Origin: Bradyrhizobium sp.
GTDB lineage: Bacteria; Pseudomonadota; Alphaproteobacteria; Rhizobiales; Xanthobacteraceae
Assembly: GCA_028290305.1 (NCBI GenBank)
Contig: JAQGKC010000370.1
Span: 1 to 24,703, forward strand
DNA length: 24,703 nt
Reading direction: 5' to 3'
Shown in pieces: positions 17,209 through 24,703 of this stretch (position 1 is the stretch's first letter; every line of letters starts with the position of its first letter). The notes beneath the pieces were generated by a model. That model did not search any database, was not told the DNA's origin, and saw nothing but the letters and a program-made list of their open reading frames with translations. The position numbers were made by a program, and so were the translations under genes.

Positions 17209-17265
17209 GTTTTTAGGAACGGGATCACTATCGCCTGCGCTCACGCGGGGATAACGACCGCAGAA

Positions 17266-17955
17266 TCAGTCCGCCGCCTTCAATCGATAGCCAATCCCCG
17301 TTTCGGTCAGCACGAATTGCGGGCGTTCCGGATCGGCTTCGATCTTCTGCCGGAGCTGGCGCACATAGACCCGCAGATATTGCGCGTCGGTCAGTTCGTC
17401 CCACAGCTCCTTCAGGAGAAATCTGTGGGTCAAGACCTTGCCGGCGTGCTGCACCAGCACGCGCAACAATTCGTATTCCTTGGGCGACAGCTTGACGTCC
17501 CTGTCGCCTATCTTGACGATGCGCCGCACCAGATCGACGGAGAGGTCGCCGGATCGAAACACCGGACGCTCGCCATGGACCTGCAATTGATGCCGCAACG
17601 CCGCGCGCATGCGGGCAAGCAATTCATCCATTCCGAACGGCTTGGTGAGATAGTCGTCAGCGCCGAGATCGAGCGCCTGGACCTTGCCCGCCTCATCGCC
17701 GCGGCTCGACAGCACCACAATCGGAACGCTGTCGTTGCGCCCGCGGATCATGCGCAGCAATTCATGGCCCTGGATATCGGGCAGGCCTAGATCGAGAATG
17801 ATCAAGGCGGGATCCTGGCCCAGCAATTCGAGCGCGTTTCTGCCGTTGGAGGCTTCCAGGATCTCGTACCCTTGTGTACTCAGCCCCATCCGCAGCAGCT
17901 TGCGGATCGGCGGCTCATCGTCGATGACCAGGACTTTGATGGGGGCAGCACTCAT
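17266..17955 (-). CDS. kdpE: KdpE response regulator of potassium transport
   Basis: OmpR/PhoB-class transcription factor that receives phosphate from KdpD and activates the kdp operon under potassium limitation or osmotic upshift. It has 229 residues. The receiver domain (about 5-120) has the acidic pocket IDDEPPIR (D12, D13), phospho-acceptor D55 in ILDLGLPD, and the conserved K105 in LTKPFG. The winged-helix DNA-binding domain (about 130-229) contains LSPKEYELLRVLVQHAGKVLTH and the C-terminal IGYRLKA hairpin. Its ATG overlaps the kdpD stop by 4 nt (ATGA), so the two are translationally coupled. It is the last gene of the kdp operon. I see no convincing intrinsic terminator after it. Confidence 0.96.
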   Translation of the reverse strand: MSAAPIKVLVIDDEPPIRKLLRMGLSTQGYEILEASNGRNALELLGQDPALIILDLGLPDIQGHELLRMIRGRNDSVPIVVLSSRGDEAGKVQALDLGADDYLTKPFGMDELLARMRAALRHQLQVHGERPVFRSGDLSVDLVRRIVKIGDRDVKLSPKEYELLRVLVQHAGKVLTHRFLLKELWDELTDAQYLRVYVRQLRQKIEADPERPQFVLTETGIGYRLKAAD

Positions 17956-20675
17956 GCGGCGGTATCCAACGCGGCAGAGGCCGCCGGAATCGGCAGTTTG
18001 ATGGTCAGCACGGCGCCGCTCCGATCGATGCGGTTGGCGGCCGAGATCGTGCCATGCATCGCCTCGACGAAACCGCGGGAAATCGCCAGCCCGAGGCCGG
18101 TACCGGGGCGGACATGGTCGCCTTTTTGCGCGCGATAGAATTTGTCAAACACACTCTCAAGCTCCGCCGGCGGAATGCCGTCACCTTCGTCGATGATTTG
18201 CAGCGATATCGAATCCCTGTCCCGCACACTCCGGATCGATATCGTGGTGTCCGCGGGCGCATATTTCGCCGCGTTGTCCAGGATGTTAAACAGCACCTGC
18301 TCGAACAGCACTGCATCGAGCTCCAGCATCGGCAGATCGGCGGCGAGTTCGAGCGAAATATTGTGATGCGCGAGGATCTTGCTGGCGCGCCGCAAGACAC
18401 TGCCGACGATCTCACCGATATCATGCCGCGCCGTATTCGGCACGATGGCGCCGGATTCCAGCTTGGTCATATCGAGCAGATTGGCGATGAAGCGATTGAG
18501 CCGCTCGGACTCGTCGATCACGGTGGCGAGCAGATCCCGCTTTTCCGCATCGGTCAGGCCGCTTGCGAGATCGCGCATCGTGCTGGCGGCGCCGAGAACC
18601 GAAGCCAGCGGCGTCTTGAGATCGTGCGAGATCGAAGTCAGCAGCGCCGCGCGCAACCGGTCCGACTCCACGGTGCGCTTGACCCGATCCATGTCCTCGA
18701 CCAGCTGCACCCGTTCGATCGCAAGCGCGCCCTGATCCACCAGCGCGTCCAGCAGGCGGCGCTGATCCGGCGTCAGCAGCGGGCCCGTCCTGTCGTCATC
18801 GATGCCGATGACGCCGATCGGTCCGCGCCCGGTTCGCATCGGCAGGAACAGACGCTTGGCGCCCGGCAGCGTATCGGAGCCGCGCCCGGCCGAGCGGTCG
18901 TTACCCCACGCCCAGTTCGCGGCGGCAAGATCGGCCTTGTCCAGTTGATCCTCGGGCGGATAGCCCGCCTTCACGGTCAGGACGCCGTCCTCGGGCAACA
19001 ACAAGACCACCCGTACCCTGAGCATCAAGGCGATTTGGTAGGCGGTCGCCCACAACACATCGTCCAGCGTCGCGGTACCCGCAAGCTTGCGGCTGAAGGC
19101 GTAAAGCGACTCGGTTGTCCGCACCCTGCCGATCGCAGAGACGGCCTGGGTGCGGACGCGTGCCGCGACATTGGAAACCAGGATCGCGATCAGCATGAAG
19201 AAGAAGAACGCCGCAACATTGGTCGGATCGGTGATCGTGAAGGTGTAGACCGGCGGCAAAAAGAAGAAATTGTAACACAGCGAGCCCGCGACGCTGGCCA
19301 GTAATGATGGCCACAGGCCGAAGCGAACCGCCACGCTGACCACGGCCGTCAGAAACACGAGATCGACATTCTCGATGCCGAATATCGGCTGGATCAGCTT
19401 GGCCGCGACGAGGCCGACGGCCACGATCGCCAGCGCCATCAGATAGGGCCGCGGGTCGAATGGCTCGGGTCGAGCCGCGGTCTGCACCGCGGTTTTCGTG
19501 ACAGGTCCGGAAGGCAGTTCATTGCCCGCGATGACGTTGACGCTGATATTGCCCGCGCGCCGCACCAGGTCATGCACCACCGAGCCGCGGATGATTTCGA
19601 ACCATCGGGAGCGCGTCGCCTTGCCGATGATGATCTGCGTCACGTTATTGGCGTGCGCGAAACCGATCACGTCATCGGCAATGCGGCGCCCGACGCCGGG
19701 AATGGTGAGTGCCTCGCCGCCCAGCGCTTCCGCCAGACGCAACGTATCGGCAAGCCGGTCACGTTGCTCGTCGGTCAGTTGCAGGCTCCGCCGCGTCTCG
19801 ATGCTGATCGCGGTCCAGGGCGCATGCAGGCGGTCCGCCAGCCGCTTGGTGTAGCGTACCAGTCCGGCCGCGCGCGGGTCTTCGTTGAGGCAAACCAGGA
19901 TGCGCTCGCCCGCGGCCCAGGGGCCGGCGATCGCGTTGGCCTGCATATGGTTCAGTAGCTGTTCGTCGACGCGCTCGGCGGTCCGCCGCAACGCCAGTTC
20001 GCGCAGCGCCGTCAGATTCCCCGGCGAAAAATAGTGCTCCAGCGCACGCTCGGCCTGTTTGGGGACGTAGACCTTGCCCTCCTTCAGCCGCTGAATCAGG
20101 TCGTCCGGCGTGAGATCTATCAGTTCGATCGCGTCCGCGCGGTCGAACACCGAATCCGGCACGGTCTCACGTACCCGAACATGCGTGATCTGGGCGACTA
20201 CGTCGTTGAGGCTTTCGATGTGCTGGATATTGACCGCTGTATAGACGTCGATGCCGTGGCTCAGCAGTTCCTCGACATCGAGGTAGCGCTTGGGATGGCG
20301 GCTGCCCGGCGCATTGGTGTGGGCAAGTTCGTCGACCAGTGCGATCTGCGGATGACGGACGATCAGCGCATCGAGATCCATTTCCTCAAGAATCTGGTCC
20401 TTGTATTCGAGCCGTTTGCGCGGGAGAACCTCAAGGCCTTGCAGCAGCGCCTCCGTCTCCGCCCGTCCGTGGGTCTCGACGACGCCGACGACGACATCGG
20501 CGCCGGCTTTCAGCTTGGCATGCGCGCTCTGCAGCATTTCATAGGTCTTGCCGACGCCGGGTGCCGCGCCGACGAAGATCTTGAGCCGGCCGGCCTGATC
20601 GTTCTCTCGCCGGGCGGCCTCCAGCAGCGCATCCGGCGAGGGTCGTTTATTGGGGTCGCGGCTTCGATTTGCCAT
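17952..20675 (-). CDS. kdpD: KdpD sensor histidine kinase
   Basis: Inner-membrane sensor kinase for potassium limitation, partner of KdpE. It has 907 residues (E. coli KdpD is 894). The N-terminal cytoplasmic KdpD domain (about 28-240) has Walker A GAAPGVGKT (36-44). A universal-stress-protein-like domain follows (about 255-385). Four closely spaced membrane helices (about 410-505, DUF4118 type) include FFFLPPVYTF. A GAF-like region (about 520-655) precedes the kinase core: phospho-acceptor H684 in SISHDLKTPLASVLGA, N box NILDNAAKYAP (797-807), DEGDGIP (829-835) and GTGLGLAISRG (858-868). It lies 41 nt downstream of kdpC, in the same direction, and overlaps kdpE. Confidence 0.97.
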   Translation of the reverse strand: MANRSRDPNKRPSPDALLEAARRENDQAGRLKIFVGAAPGVGKTYEMLQSAHAKLKAGADVVVGVVETHGRAETEALLQGLEVLPRKRLEYKDQILEEMDLDALIVRHPQIALVDELAHTNAPGSRHPKRYLDVEELLSHGIDVYTAVNIQHIESLNDVVAQITHVRVRETVPDSVFDRADAIELIDLTPDDLIQRLKEGKVYVPKQAERALEHYFSPGNLTALRELALRRTAERVDEQLLNHMQANAIAGPWAAGERILVCLNEDPRAAGLVRYTKRLADRLHAPWTAISIETRRSLQLTDEQRDRLADTLRLAEALGGEALTIPGVGRRIADDVIGFAHANNVTQIIIGKATRSRWFEIIRGSVVHDLVRRAGNISVNVIAGNELPSGPVTKTAVQTAARPEPFDPRPYLMALAIVAVGLVAAKLIQPIFGIENVDLVFLTAVVSVAVRFGLWPSLLASVAGSLCYNFFFLPPVYTFTITDPTNVAAFFFFMLIAILVSNVAARVRTQAVSAIGRVRTTESLYAFSRKLAGTATLDDVLWATAYQIALMLRVRVVLLLPEDGVLTVKAGYPPEDQLDKADLAAANWAWGNDRSAGRGSDTLPGAKRLFLPMRTGRGPIGVIGIDDDRTGPLLTPDQRRLLDALVDQGALAIERVQLVEDMDRVKRTVESDRLRAALLTSISHDLKTPLASVLGAASTMRDLASGLTDAEKRDLLATVIDESERLNRFIANLLDMTKLESGAIVPNTARHDIGEIVGSVLRRASKILAHHNISLELAADLPMLELDAVLFEQVLFNILDNAAKYAPADTTISIRSVRDRDSISLQIIDEGDGIPPAELESVFDKFYRAQKGDHVRPGTGLGLAISRGFVEAMHGTISAANRIDRSGAVLTIKLPIPAASAALDTAA

Positions 20676-20716
20676 ACGGCAATATAGTCCTCACGCCGGA
20701 TACCGCCTAGGTGGCC

Positions 20717-21322
20717 CTATTTCGACCCCGCCGCGTCCAGCGCCAGGTTAAGCGCCAATACGTTAACGCGCGGCTCGCCGAGCAATCCGGCAAGACGGCC
20801 TTCGGTGTTCTCCGTGACCAACTGGCGGACCCGATCTTCCGGCAAATTCCGCGCCTTGGCGACGCGCGGCACCTGGAACAGCGCGCCCTCCGGCGAGATA
20901 TCGGGGTCCAGGCCGCTGCCGGACGTGGTGACGAGATCGATCGGAACAGCCGCCAAGGGGTTTTCGGCTTTCAGCTTGTCGACATCTTCCTTGACCCGGT
21001 CGTTTAAGGCCTTGCTGGTCGGGCCGAGGTTGGATCCGCCCGAATTGGCCGCATTGTAGGGCGCCGGGACGGTCTTGGTGGAATCGGCCGGGTCCGGCGC
21101 AGACGTCGCCGACAGCCGGCCATGGAAGTATTTGTCGTCCTTGAACTCCTGCCCGATCAGGGCGGAGCCGACCACCTTGCCGTCCCTCTCGATCAGGCTT
21201 CCCTGCGCCTGCTTCGGAAAGATCACCCCCGCAATCGCGGTCATGGCAAGCGGATAGGCAAGGCCCGTGATCAGCGTCAGTACGACAAGAATGATGATGG
21301 CGGGGCGAATTTCTTTCAACAT
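20717..21322 (-). CDS. kdpC: KdpC subunit of potassium-transporting ATPase
   Basis: Single-span accessory subunit of the KdpFABC high-affinity potassium pump, needed for assembly and ATP affinity. It has 201 residues, a normal length. One N-terminal membrane helix (about 7-33, [21 protein letters not shown]) is followed by a periplasmic domain. Family landmarks are [56 protein letters not shown] and [11 protein letters not shown] near the end. The ribosome site GAGGAG overlaps the kdpB stop codon (TGAGGAG), with the ATG 11 nt after the stop. This indicates tight translational coupling to kdpB. Confidence 0.97.
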   Translation of the reverse strand: MLKEIRPAIIILVVLTLITGLAYPLAMTAIAGVIFPKQAQGSLIERDGKVVGSALIGQEFKDDKYFHGRLSATSAPDPADSTKTVPAPYNAANSGGSNLGPTSKALNDRVKEDVDKLKAENPLAAVPIDLVTTSGSGLDPDISPEGALFQVPRVAKARNLPEDRVRQLVTENTEGRLAGLLGEPRVNVLALNLALDAAGSK

Positions 21323-21333
21323 GACACTTCTCC

Positions 21334-23448
21334 TCAGGCCAGATTCAAGGCGTTGACGATGAGGTCGATGGCCTTGATGCCGATGAACGGAATGATGATA
21401 CCGCCGACGCCGTAGATCATCAGGTTGCGCTGTAGCAACGCGCCGGCCCCGATGGCGCGATAGGCGACGCCTTTCAAGGCCAGCGGAATCAACGCGATGA
21501 TGATCAGCGCATTGAAGATGATCGCCGACAGGATGGCGCTCTGCGGGCTCGCCAGATGCATGACGTTGAGAACACCGAGCTGCGGATAGAACGCCAGGAA
21601 CATGGCGGGGATGATGGCGAAATACTTCGCCACGTCATTGGCGATCGAGAACGTGGTCAGCGCGCCACGGGTCATCAAGAGCTGCTTGCCGATCTCGACC
21701 ACCTCGATCAGCTTGGTCGGATTGGAGTCGAGATCGACCATGTTGCCGGCCTCGCGCGCCGCCTGGGTGCCGGTGTTCATGGCGACGCCGACGTCGGCCT
21801 GCGCCAGCGCGGGCGCATCGTTGGTGCCATCGCCGCACATCGCAACCAGCTTGCCCTTGGCCTGCTCGTCGCGAATGAGCTTCAACTTATCCTCGGGCGT
21901 CGCCTGCGCGAGAAAATCATCGACGCCGGCTTCCGCCGCAATCGCCGCCGCCGTCATCGGGTTGTCGCCGGTGATCATCACGGTACGGATGCCCATGCGG
22001 CGCAGTTCGGCGAAGCGCTCGCGGATACCGCCCTTGACGATGTCTTTCAGGTGGACGACGCCGAGCAGACGACCATCCTTGGCGACGGCGAGCGGCGTGC
22101 CGCCAGCTTTCGCGATTTCGTCCGAAATCGATTGGATCTCGCGGGCGGTGTCGGAATTGAGCGAGGGCTGTATCGCCCGAACGGCATTTCCGGACGCCAT
22201 GGTTTGCGCCGTGCCGCCGCCGATGTAGTTCAGGATCGCATCGACCGCGCCCTTGCGGACCGACGATGCACCGGCGTCGACGCCGCTCATGCGGGTCTGC
22301 GCGGTGAACGGAATGAACGTTGCGTTGAGTTCCGCCATGTCGCGGCTGCGGATGCCGTATTTTTCCTTCGCGAGCACGACGATGGAGCGGCCTTCCGGGG
22401 TCTCATCGGCCAACGAAGCCAACTGCGCCGCATCCGCAAGCTCCTGCTCGGTGACGCCGCGCACCGGCTGGAACGCTGTAGCCTGGCGGTTGCCGAGCGT
22501 GATGGTGCCGGTCTTGTCCAGCAACAGCGTATCGACGTCGCCGGCGGCCTCGACCGCGCGGCCCGACATCGCCAGCACGTTGAAGCGCACCAGCCGGTCC
22601 ATGCCGGCGATGCCGATCGCCGACAGCAGCGCGCCGATGGTGGTCGGAATCAACGTCACGAACAATGCCACCAGCACGACCACCGAGATCGAGCCGCCGG
22701 CGTAGGCGGCATAGCTCGGAATCGTGACGGTCGCGAACACGAAGATGATGGTGAGGCCGGCGAGCAGGATATTGAGCGCGATTTCGTTCGGCGTCTTCTG
22801 CCGTTCGGCGCCCTCGACCAGCTTGATCATGCGATCGATGAAGGTCGATCCCTGCGCCGCGGTGATCCGGACGCGAATCCAGTCGGACAAAACCTGCGTG
22901 CCGCCGGTGACCGCCGAGCGGTCGCCGCCGGACTCCCGGATCACGGGAGCTGACTCGCCGGTGATCGCGGCCTCGTTGACGGAGGCGACACCTTCGATCA
23001 CTTCACCGTCGGACGGAATGTTGTCGCCGGCCTCGACCAGAACGACATCGCCGACCTTGAGGCTGGTGCCGGATACAAGCCGATAGGTCTTGTCGGAGCC
23101 TGCCAAGAGCTTGGCCTGGCTTTCGGTGCGGGTTTTCTTGAGCGATTCCGCCTGCGCCTTGCCACGGCCCTCCGCGACAGCCTCGGCGAAGTTGGCGAAC
23201 AGCACCGTGAACCACAGCCATAGGATGATCTGGAAGGTGAATCCGAGGCTCTCGCCGCCCGTCACCACTTCGCGCAGGAAGATGACGGTCGTCAACGCGG
23301 CGACAACCTCGACCACGAACATCACCGGGTTCTTGATCATCAGCCGCGGATCGAGTTTGACGAAAGCCGATCCGATCGCAGGGATCACGATCTTCGGGTC
23401 GAGCATCGCCGAGACCGGCACCCGCTTTTGCAGTTTCATGGTTTCCAT
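21334..23448 (-). CDS. kdpB: KdpB catalytic subunit of potassium-transporting P-type ATPase
   Basis: P-type ATPase subunit that hydrolyses ATP to drive potassium import through KdpA. It has 704 residues (E. coli 682). The actuator-domain loop is TGES (163-166); the serine corresponds by motif to the inhibitory phospho-serine known in E. coli KdpB. The phosphorylation motif DKTGT starts at D311. The hinge motif GDGTNDAP is at 539-546. Membrane helices occur at about 43-60, 70-88, 228-275 and in the C-terminal group 600-700. ATG 23448 is preferred over the internal ATG three codons later because GGAG lies about 8 nt upstream of it. It starts 26 nt after kdpA. Confidence 0.97.
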   Translation of the reverse strand: METMKLQKRVPVSAMLDPKIVIPAIGSAFVKLDPRLMIKNPVMFVVEVVAALTTVIFLREVVTGGESLGFTFQIILWLWFTVLFANFAEAVAEGRGKAQAESLKKTRTESQAKLLAGSDKTYRLVSGTSLKVGDVVLVEAGDNIPSDGEVIEGVASVNEAAITGESAPVIRESGGDRSAVTGGTQVLSDWIRVRITAAQGSTFIDRMIKLVEGAERQKTPNEIALNILLAGLTIIFVFATVTIPSYAAYAGGSISVVVLVALFVTLIPTTIGALLSAIGIAGMDRLVRFNVLAMSGRAVEAAGDVDTLLLDKTGTITLGNRQATAFQPVRGVTEQELADAAQLASLADETPEGRSIVVLAKEKYGIRSRDMAELNATFIPFTAQTRMSGVDAGASSVRKGAVDAILNYIGGGTAQTMASGNAVRAIQPSLNSDTAREIQSISDEIAKAGGTPLAVAKDGRLLGVVHLKDIVKGGIRERFAELRRMGIRTVMITGDNPMTAAAIAAEAGVDDFLAQATPEDKLKLIRDEQAKGKLVAMCGDGTNDAPALAQADVGVAMNTGTQAAREAGNMVDLDSNPTKLIEVVEIGKQLLMTRGALTTFSIANDVAKYFAIIPAMFLAFYPQLGVLNVMHLASPQSAILSAIIFNALIIIALIPLALKGVAYRAIGAGALLQRNLMIYGVGGIIIPFIGIKAIDLIVNALNLA

Positions 23449-23474
23449 GGACGTAACTCCGAAAATGAGATCGA

Positions 23475-24703
23475 TCAGAACAGGGTGTTGGCGTTCATCG
23501 CGAGGTGCTCGACGATCGGCCCCAGCGCCAGCGCGGGGAAGAAGGTCAGGCCGCCGATGATCAGGATCACGCCGACGACGAGACCGACGAACAGGCCGCC
23601 CGTCGTCGGCAACGTGCCGGCCGACGGCGGTATGGACTTCTTGCCGGCCAGCGAACCCGCCAGTGCCATCGCCGGCACGATCATGAAGAAGCGGCCGACG
23701 AACATCGAGCTCGCCAGCGTCAGGTTGTAGAAGAAGGTATTGCCGGAGAGGCCGGCGAAGGCCGAGCCGTTATTGCCGGTCGCCGAGGTAAAGGCATAGA
23801 GCACCTCGGTGAAGCCATGCGGGCCTGAATTGGCCATCGACGCGACCGCCGACGGCAGCACGACAGCCACGGCGGTCCAGCCGAGATACATCAGCGGCAG
23901 CACCAGGATGGCGAGCATTGCCATCTTGACTTCGCGTGCCTCGATCTTCTTGCCGACATATTCCGGGGTACGGCCGACCATCAATCCTGCGACGAAGATC
24001 GCCAGCACGACGAACAGCAGCATGCCGTAGAGACCGGCGCCGACGCCGCCGACAATGATTTCGCCGAGCTGCATGTTGATCAGCGGAATCATGCCGCCAA
24101 GCGCGGTAAAGCTGTCATGCATCGCGTTGACCGCACCGCACGAGGCGGCCGTGGTGATCACCGCGAACAACGAGGAGGCAACGATGCCGAAGCGGACTTC
24201 CTTGCCTTCCATGTTGCCGCCGGTCAGCCCGAGCGCATGGAGCGCGGTGGTGCCGCCCGCTTCCGCCCAATAGGTGACGATGACGCCGGCGATGAACAGC
24301 ACACCCATGACGCCCAGAATTGCCCAACCCTGACGCTGATTGCCGACCATGCGGCCAAACACGTTGGTCAGGGCGGCGCCGAGCGCGAAGATCGAGATCA
24401 TCTGGACGAAGTTCGACAATGCCGTCGGGTTCTCGAACGGATGCGCGGCGTTGGCATTGAAGAAGCCGCCGCCATTGGTGCCGAGCATCTTGATCGCCAC
24501 CTGCGAGGCCACCGGGCCGACCGCGATGGTCTGCTTGGCGCCTTCCAGCGTCGTCGCGTCGACATAGGCGCCGAGAGTCTGCGGAATGCCCTGCCAGACC
24601 AGGAACAGCGTGTAGACGACGCAGATCGGCAAGAGGACATAGAGCGTGCAGCGCGTCACATCGACCCAGAAATTGCCGATGGTGCGCATCGAAGAACGGG
24701 AGA
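23475..24703 (-). CDS. kdpA: KdpA potassium-translocating subunit (5' partial)
   Basis: Channel-like membrane subunit that selects and translocates potassium in KdpFABC, a member of the K+ transporter superfamily with four pore loops. About 409 codons are visible; the family has about 560, so roughly the first 150-160 residues lie beyond the right edge. The frame stays open to base 24703, and the ATG at 24689 is internal (reading S-R-S-S before [13 protein letters not shown]). Visible pore-loop signatures are [20 protein letters not shown], a CGAVN-containing segment preceding [18 protein letters not shown], and [14 protein letters not shown], among many hydrophobic helices. It is the first visible gene of the minus-strand operon. 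A kdpF peptide gene, if present, would be off the edge. Confidence 0.96.
   Translation of the reverse strand, partial: SRSSMRTIGNFWVDVTRCTLYVLLPICVVYTLFLVWQGIPQTLGAYVDATTLEGAKQTIAVGPVASQVAIKMLGTNGGGFFNANAAHPFENPTALSNFVQMISIFALGAALTNVFGRMVGNQRQGWAILGVMGVLFIAGVIVTYWAEAGGTTALHALGLTGGNMEGKEVRFGIVASSLFAVITTAASCGAVNAMHDSFTALGGMIPLINMQLGEIIVGGVGAGLYGMLLFVVLAIFVAGLMVGRTPEYVGKKIEAREVKMAMLAILVLPLMYLGWTAVAVVLPSAVASMANSGPHGFTEVLYAFTSATGNNGSAFAGLSGNTFFYNLTLASSMFVGRFFMIVPAMALAGSLAGKKSIPPSAGTLPTTGGLFVGLVVGVILIIGGLTFFPALALGPIVEHLAMNANTLF

Noticed and set aside
17158..17244. N-terminal extension of the DUF6496-type protein
   Set aside because: The extension has no family resemblance, and a good ribosome site (GGGAGAA) lies before the internal ATG at 17157.
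18054..19304. Long open frame antisense to kdpD (416 codons)
   Set aside because: Fully overlaps conserved kinase motifs on the other strand; rich in His/Arg/Asp repeats and resembles no known protein.
21556..22953. Long open frame antisense to kdpB (465 codons)
   Set aside because: Overlaps the P-type ATPase core; Arg/His/Asp-rich shadow with no recognisable motif.
1..24703. Mobile elements, tRNA genes, CRISPR arrays or defence systems
   Set aside because: I found no transposase, integrase, regularly spaced repeat array, cloverleaf-like sequence or defence-gene domain. The window reads as ordinary chromosomal backbone with small-gene intervals.

Overview
The window is a GC-rich chromosomal segment from an alphaproteobacterium. 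It is most like the Bradyrhizobium/Rhodopseudomonas group (Nitrobacteraceae). That placement is an inference from protein flavour, the intergenic palindromes starting CGTCATTCCGGG, a polyhydroxyalkanoate granule protein, a LigD/Ku pair, and promoter-like GGAAC-N16/17-NGTT sites of the EcfG (general stress response) type. I see no tRNA, rRNA, insertion sequence, phage gene or CRISPR array.

Region 1 (1-12015, + strand) is a tightly packed glycogen/trehalose operon: treS-maltokinase fusion (5' end cut by the window), glgB, glgX, treZ and treY. Successive genes overlap by 4 nt, are separated by 2 nt, overlap by 4 nt and overlap by 1 nt, which suggests translational coupling. TreS interconverts maltose and trehalose, and its fused kinase makes maltose 1-phosphate, the GlgE donor. 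GlgB branches and GlgX debranches the glucan. TreY and TreZ convert the linear glucan end to trehalose. The operon can therefore move carbon both ways between glycogen and trehalose. A GC-rich hairpin follows treY.

Region 2 (12016-13082) is a small-gene interval. It holds a minus-strand polyhydroxyalkanoic acid system protein, a divergent DUF3309-type 54-residue membrane peptide with an exact EcfG-type promoter, and a 136-bp composite palindromic repeat.

Region 3 (13083-17157) is a bacterial non-homologous end-joining (NHEJ) module. ligD (minus) and ku (plus) diverge from a 129-bp spacer carrying overlapping EcfG-like promoter matches, one per direction. A palindromic repeat lies beyond the 3' end of each gene. 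A very basic 73-residue DUF6496-type protein follows.

Region 4 (17266-24703, all minus) is the high-affinity potassium uptake operon kdpA(partial)-kdpB-kdpC-kdpD-kdpE, comprising the K+-transporting P-type ATPase and its two-component regulator.

The common theme is stress: osmoprotectant and carbon storage, DNA break repair, and potassium/osmotic homeostasis. The enzyme families are well known. The least described material is the small-protein and promoter architecture of regions 2 and 3.
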